Below are positions 29,832 to 33,080 of a DNA stretch of 33,080 bases, in pieces. Source of the DNA: a virus. The position numbers were made by a program, and so were the translations under genes. Positions within the stretch are counted from its first letter, which is position 1, and each line of letters opens with the position of its first letter. Under the pieces are notes generated by a model. It saw only the letters and a program-made list of their open reading frames with translations. It was not told where the DNA came from and made no database searches. The stretch covers positions 1 to 33,080 of the IMG/VR virus record IMGVR_UViG_3300037104_000279. One strand, 5' to 3'.

Positions 29832-30785
29832 TTATTTCAGCGGCGACCACTCATTCCGCGTGAAAAGATCACTCGCAAGCATCTGCTGTCTGCTTTCTTC
29901 GGGCAGATAACAGATGTCATAATACGGGCACTTGCCATATAACGTACAAGCCTTTTTCTTCTGCGGCATAAACCCACGCGAGTAATGCCAGAAGAACTCC
30001 TCGACCAAGGCGATTGTATTCGTGCGCCACTCGTCAAGTTGCCCCGGACGGAGATACTCCTTATGCGACATGAAGCACTCGTCCCACCATGCGGGCCAGC
30101 CCTTTGTAGGTTTCCCAGGTTTTGCTTTGGTGCGTATGCCCCGGACGAAAAACCCCGCAACAGGCTTCTTTGTGAGTTCCTGAAACGCCCAACAGTAGCC
30201 CTCGAACTGCGGGGAGACTTTCATTTCGTCTGTTTTGGACTGGCCCAAAGTGGAGGCGGTCTTGAAGTCCCCGATGAATATCTGTCCGTCCCAGAGAACA
30301 GGAAGGTCGACGCGGCCGGTGTAGATAATCGACACACCATTAGGTAAGGTGCAAAGCGGCACCGAGAAGGACATTTCGGCCATCACCTTACCCTCGCTAT
30401 CCACCATTAAGCTGAATGGTTCATGCTGGTAGCGCTGATTATACTGACCGATTATTTCCTGCGCGAGTTGCAGCGTCCGGTGGTCGTCTTCGGGCTGGGG
30501 ATTTTGTGCAAAATGCGGGGCAAGCGCGTGGTCGAAGATGTCTTGTTCGTCCAATACAGTGGGAGGCTCGTTTTTGAAATGCGTATAACGATATTCCAGC
30601 GCACAATGTACCGCGGAACCAAAGTTCAGCGCGGGCTTGTCACCGGCCCAGATGCGCTTGTAAAGGTCGTTGTATTCGGTTCTGCGCGGGCAGGTGATGA
30701 AGTGTTCGAGAAAAGAGTTGTCGATTTCCAAGCAGCCGTTTTTTAACGGCAGTGGCGGCAACGGTGCGCGATGAAAAGTGCTCAT
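29832..30785 (-). CDS. PD-(D/E)XK nuclease with Fe-S cluster motif, Cas4/RecB-like
   Basis: The 317-residue protein has the nuclease residues in order: GSAVHCALE (His60), TGRVDLPV (Asp160), GDFKTAS (Asp173, Lys175) and SPQFEGYCWA (Gln193). Four cysteines, Cys32 (TCPRR) and Cys280, Cys286 and Cys292 (CTLYGKCPYYDIC), match the 4Fe-4S arrangement of Cas4 and AddB-type nucleases. Such enzymes process DNA ends to give single strands for a recombinase. The neighbouring Sak4-like and DUF669-like genes complete a plausible phage recombination set. It overlaps the preceding short gene by ATGA. Cas4 homologues in phages may also act against CRISPR adaptation, but no evidence for that is seen here. Confidence 0.87.
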   Translation of the reverse strand: MSTFHRAPLPPLPLKNGCLEIDNSFLEHFITCPRRTEYNDLYKRIWAGDKPALNFGSAVHCALEYRYTHFKNEPPTVLDEQDIFDHALAPHFAQNPQPEDDHRTLQLAQEIIGQYNQRYQHEPFSLMVDSEGKVMAEMSFSVPLCTLPNGVSIIYTGRVDLPVLWDGQIFIGDFKTASTLGQSKTDEMKVSPQFEGYCWAFQELTKKPVAGFFVRGIRTKAKPGKPTKGWPAWWDECFMSHKEYLRPGQLDEWRTNTIALVEEFFWHYSRGFMPQKKKACTLYGKCPYYDICYLPEESRQQMLASDLFTRNEWSPLK

Positions 30786-30931
30786 AGCAAGTCCTCTAGG
30801 CCGGTGGTGATAGCGTCGGTTTTGTCTTGTCCTTCACCGGATTCAGCACCGACGCCGGCGCGCCACGAAGCAAAGTTCGTGCGCATATTACGTATTCTTG
30901 CTAGGTGTGATCTTTTTTCCTGCTCGGACAT
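30782..30931 (-). CDS. Short hypothetical protein (49 residues)
   Basis: The ATG at 30931 opens a 49-residue frame, SEQEKRSHLARIRNMRTNF followed by an acidic, Gly-rich tail ending TTGLEDLL. A much longer upstream extension in this frame (from 31066) overlaps the neighbouring gene and has low-complexity Ser/Thr sequence, so the short start is preferred. It overlaps the nuclease start by ATGA and the preceding gene by 44 nt. A small basic helix plus acidic tail could bind the nuclease, but this is speculative. Confidence 0.5.
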   Translation of the reverse strand: MSEQEKRSHLARIRNMRTNFASWRAGVGAESGEGQDKTDAITTGLEDLL

Positions 30932-31337
30932 TTCGCGCACTGGTTTTGGGCACAGGCCCAGCAGGGGTGCTTCCGATAGGAACGATGCTTTCGCGACCGT
31001 CGGTGACGTGGATGTTATTAAGGAAGTCGCAGTATTCGCGACACTGGGTGACTGTGGTGATTCCATGTGATTTTAGTTGTGTTTGGAGTTTTACGAGCAA
31101 TATATTAATGGTGGTCTGCATCATCCCTTTAACGGGGTTAATGCTACGAAAGAAGTTAAGATCATCCTTGGGCATGTCGACTTGCACACGTCCGTGGGTG
31201 AGTGGGTTATACGCACCGGAGAGTTCCAGTGGGTTGCGGAAACGTGCGATGGGGCTGGCGGCAGTGGCAGCGATGGCACTGGGGCTAGTCGCAGTTTCGG
31301 ATGTCGGCTGCGGTGTTGTGTTCAATGGTTCGATCAT
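30888..31337 (-). CDS. Hypothetical protein (149 residues)
   Basis: Not recognised. The first 30 residues are a Ser/Thr/Ala/Pro-rich, probably disordered segment. Residues 45-108 look folded (HGRVQVDMPKDDLNFFRSIN, then GMMQTTINILLVKLQTQL and TQCREYCDFLNN). The end is basic (ARNVRAGKKITPSKNT). It overlaps the genes on both sides in other frames, by 44 and 53 nt. The pattern of a helical core with basic tail would suit a DNA-binding accessory, but nothing specific is visible. Confidence 0.55.
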   Translation of the reverse strand: MIEPLNTTPQPTSETATSPSAIAATAASPIARFRNPLELSGAYNPLTHGRVQVDMPKDDLNFFRSINPVKGMMQTTINILLVKLQTQLKSHGITTVTQCREYCDFLNNIHVTDGRESIVPIGSTPAGPVPKTSARNVRAGKKITPSKNT

Positions 31338-31554
31338 AATTTTGTTTTAACAGCAATGCTGCGTTTTTGAATGTTTCAGCCGTGGTGCCTGTGCGGCAGG
31401 TTTGGTTCTGGCAACGGGAACAATAGATGTGTTTAATATGTAGCAGGTCAATGGTGATGAGTTTTGCACCGCAGTTCGGGCACGTGTGATTAAAGGACTC
31501 CAGCAATGCCTGTTGCGGGGTCGAGGTCGATGGAGACGTCGTATTTGAGTTCAT
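31285..31554 (-). CDS. Small zinc-ribbon protein (89 residues)
   Basis: From the ATG at 31554 the protein is 89 residues long. It begins with an N/S/T/P-rich stretch, then HTCPNCGAKLITIDLLHIKH, CSRCQNQTC and a helical tail (ETFKNAALLLKQNYD). The CxxC pairs form a canonical zinc ribbon, with an extra cysteine following. A longer in-frame version from 31752 would run through the neighbouring gene's sequence with an Arg/Cys/Ser-rich stretch and is less convincing. The gene overlaps the next gene's start and the previous gene's end (by 65 nt). Likely a small nucleic-acid- or protein-binding factor. Confidence 0.55.
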   Translation of the reverse strand: MNSNTTSPSTSTPQQALLESFNHTCPNCGAKLITIDLLHIKHIYCSRCQNQTCRTGTTAETFKNAALLLKQNYDRTIEHNTAADIRNCD

Positions 31555-32050
31555 ATTGGTGTTTGGTTTGTTCGGAAAAGCCGGTGCACTTGAGTTCAGC
31601 TGCGAGGAGTCGCAGTGTAGCGAGTTTGCAGATAAGGTCGCACTCGGCGTCGGTATCGAGGCGCAACAGCGGCGACGCTGACGGAGCGAAAGACGAACCG
31701 AGTCTTGCGGGAGAGTTAAGAATCGCCGCATCGGGGCGACGGAGTTCCGCACGGTCGCCGATACGAAGTAGGCCGTTTTCTTTCGTCATCGAGACGGCGA
31801 TGGAGTTAACGCAAGCAAGGAAGCGCTCACGGTCGATTAACTGCGTAGTCCAGTTATAGCGTTCGTGCGAACGCAGCGCGTCACGAAAGCGACACGCAAA
31901 GGTATCGGGCGAGAGTGAGTAGTTAAGCGACGGTGAGAAGGTAATTACACCTGGGTAGGCTTTGATTACCTGTGCGATGATGGGTTCGTAAGTGCGAAAC
32001 GCACGTTCGCGGAAGCGACAGGGGATTTGGGTTTGGTCTAGTGTGGACAT
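31490..32050 (-). CDS. Hypothetical protein (186 residues), first phage gene of the leftward block
   Basis: Not recognised. It starts MSTLDQTQIPCRFRERAFRT, has CRFRDALRSHERYNWTTQLI in the middle and a conserved-looking ECDLICKLATLRLLAAELKC helix, and ends with a YDVSIDLDPATGIAGVL strand. The repeated C-R-F-R motif (residues 11-14 and 53-56) is notable. The ATG at 32050 lies 19 nt below the copy 7 palindrome. As the first gene after the cassette junction it may be an early gene. Confidence 0.6.
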   Translation of the reverse strand: MSTLDQTQIPCRFRERAFRTYEPIIAQVIKAYPGVITFSPSLNYSLSPDTFACRFRDALRSHERYNWTTQLIDRERFLACVNSIAVSMTKENGLLRIGDRAELRRPDAAILNSPARLGSSFAPSASPLLRLDTDAECDLICKLATLRLLAAELKCTGFSEQTKHQYELKYDVSIDLDPATGIAGVL

Positions 32051-32068
32051 GGTTAATAATAGGGATAG

Positions 32069-32095
32069 GAGTTTAGTTCTTTTATAGAACGGGAC
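32069..32095 (-). repeat. Copy 7 of the dispersed palindrome, at the start of the leftward phage block
   Basis: Leftward: GTCCCGTTCT, loop ATAAA, AGAACTAAACTCC, then CTATTATTAACC and ATG at 32050. The five-pair core GTTCT/AGAAC is intact, with changes in the outer arm. It sits between the truncated attC-like site and the first phage gene. Confidence 0.7.
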
Positions 32096-32119
32096 AAATT
32101 TGGGGAGATTGGTTATTAT

Positions 32120-32194
32120 GTGGTGGCGCGGTCAGTTCCGCTATCGCGGTTGACGGTATTAGTCCCGCTTGGCTCATCTTGGTATGTTAGGGCG
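32120..32194 (-). other. attC-like site B (3' end of the methyltransferase cassette), right half missing
   Basis: Read leftward it begins CGCCCTAAC (32186-32194), continues with a GATGAGCCA block and the shared TAGCGGAACTGAC, and ends near GCGCCAC. About 70 nt align closely with attC-like site A, but the L' and R' boxes (GGCTC followed by GACTTGTTAG in site A) are absent, and the sequence runs straight into the phage leader. The R'' box also forms the last codons and stop region of the methyltransferase gene, as is typical of cassettes. CGCCCTAAC is the exact complement of the cassette's 5' boundary GTTAGGGCG at 32838-32846. Confidence 0.7.
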
Positions 32195-32929
32195 CGTTGC
32201 GCGAGTCCACTGGTCGGCCATAGCTTCAGCTATTCCGGTGTAGGTTATCGAACGCAGCTTTGCCCGAAGTTCAGGATGTTTCAGCGATGGGCCGAGCTTG
32301 TTTTGGCCGCTCGCGGTTTGATTGTCCCAGCGGATTCGCGGCGCGTTGTGTGACAGCGACGTTCGCTTTCCATTTTTATCCAGCTTGCCCCATTCCGGGT
32401 GCAGCACTTTTGTCGGCGTCAGTTTTGGCAGGCCGCGAAGCCAGAGGCACGTTGCTTTGCTGTCTGGGTGTCCGAACATCCATGGTTGGACGATTTGGTC
32501 GGGCTTGCGATATATCCCCGACATGATTCCCACGGGATTTTCGATGGCGAGCCGTGCGACCGGCGCATTGACCATCGCCATGAAGAAGTCCACGCCTTGC
32601 TGCTGCCGACCATCGGATTTCTTTGCGGCGAAGTATCGCGCCCCGCTGCTGCACAGGTGAGTGCATGGAGGGTGAGCTATCACGATGTCCCAGCTTTCAT
32701 GCAGGATGTCGCGCACGTCGCCCTGGAAGTGTTGGCCTTTAGATTCAGTCGGCAGAATGTCACACGACCACGCATCCCACCCGCGAGCAGCGAAGGCGTC
32801 ACGAACTTTTCCCGAAAATTCACACGCCACCAAAACGCGCCCTAACAAGTCGCCGGAGCCAATGCGCGTTGGCGCTGTCAGTTCCGCTACGCGGTTCACG
32901 GTTTCCGGTCGGCTGTGGCTCAGCTTCAT
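32174..32929 (-). CDS. C5-cytosine DNA methyltransferase-like protein in an integron-type cassette
   Basis: The core (from residue 31 on) matches the short phage/cassette Dcm-like family: motif I VLVACEFSGKVRDAFAARG, then WSCDILP, motif IV HPPCTHLCSSG with the catalytic-type Pro-Pro-Cys, and motif VI IENPVG. The protein is shorter than canonical Dcm and lacks a clear target-recognition domain. The open frame starts at ATG 32929 inside attC site A, so the first 27-30 residues are translated attC. The family normally begins M-R-V-L-V-A-C, so the native start is probably near Val32: TTG at 32848 or TTG at 32833. The gene ends within attC site B. Methylation of cytosine is the inferred activity. 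Confidence 0.78.
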   Translation of the reverse strand: MKLSHSRPETVNRVAELTAPTRIGSGDLLGRVLVACEFSGKVRDAFAARGWDAWSCDILPTESKGQHFQGDVRDILHESWDIVIAHPPCTHLCSSGARYFAAKKSDGRQQQGVDFFMAMVNAPVARLAIENPVGIMSGIYRKPDQIVQPWMFGHPDSKATCLWLRGLPKLTPTKVLHPEWGKLDKNGKRTSLSHNAPRIRWDNQTASGQNKLGPSLKHPELRAKLRSITYTGIAEAMADQWTRATRPNIPR

Positions 32930-32938
32930 ACGTTAGCT
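32838..32938 (-). other. attC-like recombination site A between two cassettes
   Basis: Read leftward it runs from AGCTAAC (R'', 32932-32938) through AAGCTGAGCC (L''), a variable stretch with a CCGC-GTA-GCGG hairpin, GGCTCCGGCGACTT (L') to GTTAGGGCG (R', 32838-32846). CTAAC pairs with GTTAG and GAGCC with GGCTC, the two-box imperfect hairpin that tyrosine integrases of integrons (IntI) recognise in bottom-strand attC. Length is about 100 nt, within the normal range. The preceding gene's stop codon (TAA) lies in the R'' box. Confidence 0.8.
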
Positions 32939-33080
32939 GCACCAGTCCTCAATGAACGCCGACACGTTTTTCTCATCGAACGCTTGCCGACTTGCCCACC
33001 CGTTCACTTCGGCGGGTATTCCCTTTTTGTCCAGCCACGTCCTATATTTTCCAAGCCAGTCTGTGAGCATCGAACCGCCG
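32933..33080 (-). CDS. C-terminal end of another cassette-borne gene (partial)
   Basis: An open frame enters from the right edge and ends at TAA 32933-32935 inside attC site A. It encodes at least 48 residues, ending KKGIPAEVNGWASRQAFDE, then KNVSAFIEDWCS. The product is not recognised. The Trp- and acid-rich ending suggests a small soluble protein. The stop codon embedded in the R'' box is typical of integron gene cassettes, so this is probably the next cassette in the array. The start lies outside the window. Confidence 0.65.
   Translation of the reverse strand, partial: GGSMLTDWLGKYRTWLDKKGIPAEVNGWASRQAFDEKNVSAFIEDWCS

Noticed and set aside
30912-30918. Slippery A-AAA-AAG heptamer in the 149-residue leftward gene, suggesting -1 frameshifting into the next frame
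   Set aside because: The heptamer is in the right phase, but a -1 shift leads to GAT-CAC-ACC-TAG, a stop after three codons. The downstream 49-residue frame would need a +1 shift, and it has its own ATG and an ordinary ATGA overlap with the nuclease gene.
31400-31422. Possible ninth palindrome copy at GGTTTGGTTCTGGC
   Set aside because: Only the left arm matches. The right side (AACGGGAAC) does not pair, and the site is internal to the zinc-ribbon gene without a nearby start.
31285-31752. Longer 155-residue version of the zinc-ribbon gene starting at 31752
   Set aside because: The extra N-terminus is Arg/Cys/Ser-rich low-complexity sequence that mirrors the 186-residue gene in another frame. 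The ATG at 31554 gives a compact zinc protein.
1-33080. CRISPR array, tRNA or rRNA genes, insertion sequences
   Set aside because: No regularly spaced direct repeats, cloverleaf-like sequences with the expected T-loop, or transposase motifs were seen. The dispersed palindromes are too far apart and lack spacers.

Overview
The window is most likely part of a double-stranded DNA tailed phage or prophage with a podovirus-type virion, related in architecture to the SU10-like short-tailed phages. It holds part of a capsid gene, a head-tail adaptor, a tail nozzle, ejection proteins and a very large internal virion protein, and no tape measure or tail tube. The host is probably a Gram-negative bacterium with few Shine-Dalgarno sites. 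The TN-rich signal-peptide proteins, the lipoprotein and the LamG tailspike resemble proteins common in Verrucomicrobia, but that host assignment is an inference.

Layout. Positions 1-20260 are coded rightward. They hold the end of a probable major capsid gene, an exported TN-rich protein, small head genes, the SU10-like adaptor (1470-2183), a decoration or fibre-like protein, a secreted-type tailspike (2981-5482), and a compact set of small membrane or lipoprotein genes that looks like a lysis cassette (5479-6796). Then come a two-gene tail nozzle (6855-11117), three small internal virion proteins and an 1807-residue polyvalent virion protein (13348-18771). A short overlapping-ORF locus and an ATP-grasp enzyme (18977-20260) close the rightward half.

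Positions 20263-32050 are coded leftward and meet the rightward genes tail-to-tail with a 2-nt gap. This is the replication and recombination module. Read in transcription order it contains a few small unknown or zinc-ribbon genes, a Cas4/RecB-like Fe-S nuclease, a Sak4-like RecA ATPase, two unknown proteins and a DUF669-like ssDNA-binding protein. It continues with a tiny membrane protein, a RecD/Dda-like helicase, a ParB-zinc ribbon-methyltransferase fusion, a UDG-exonuclease-PolA fusion polymerase, a zinc protein and a DUF3987-like ATPase. Together these suggest recombination-linked phage replication.

Three things stand out. (1) A dispersed 25-33 nt palindrome family, core GGTTCT-N5-AGAACC, occurs in seven clear copies and one decayed copy. 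Nearly all lie just upstream of start codons on either strand, and one lies inside a coding region. (2) At the right edge (32120-33080) there are two attC-like integron recombination sites flanking a C5-cytosine methyltransferase gene. The 9-nt 5' boundary of that cassette is exactly complementary to the R'' box of its own downstream attC. A second, partial cassette gene follows. The phage module therefore abuts an integron cassette array, or carries captured cassettes. (3) An ATP-grasp ligase directly follows a tiny acidic, Ser/Gly-repeat ORF nested in an overlapping frame.

No tRNA, rRNA, CRISPR array, integrase, terminase, portal or RNA polymerase gene was seen in the window.
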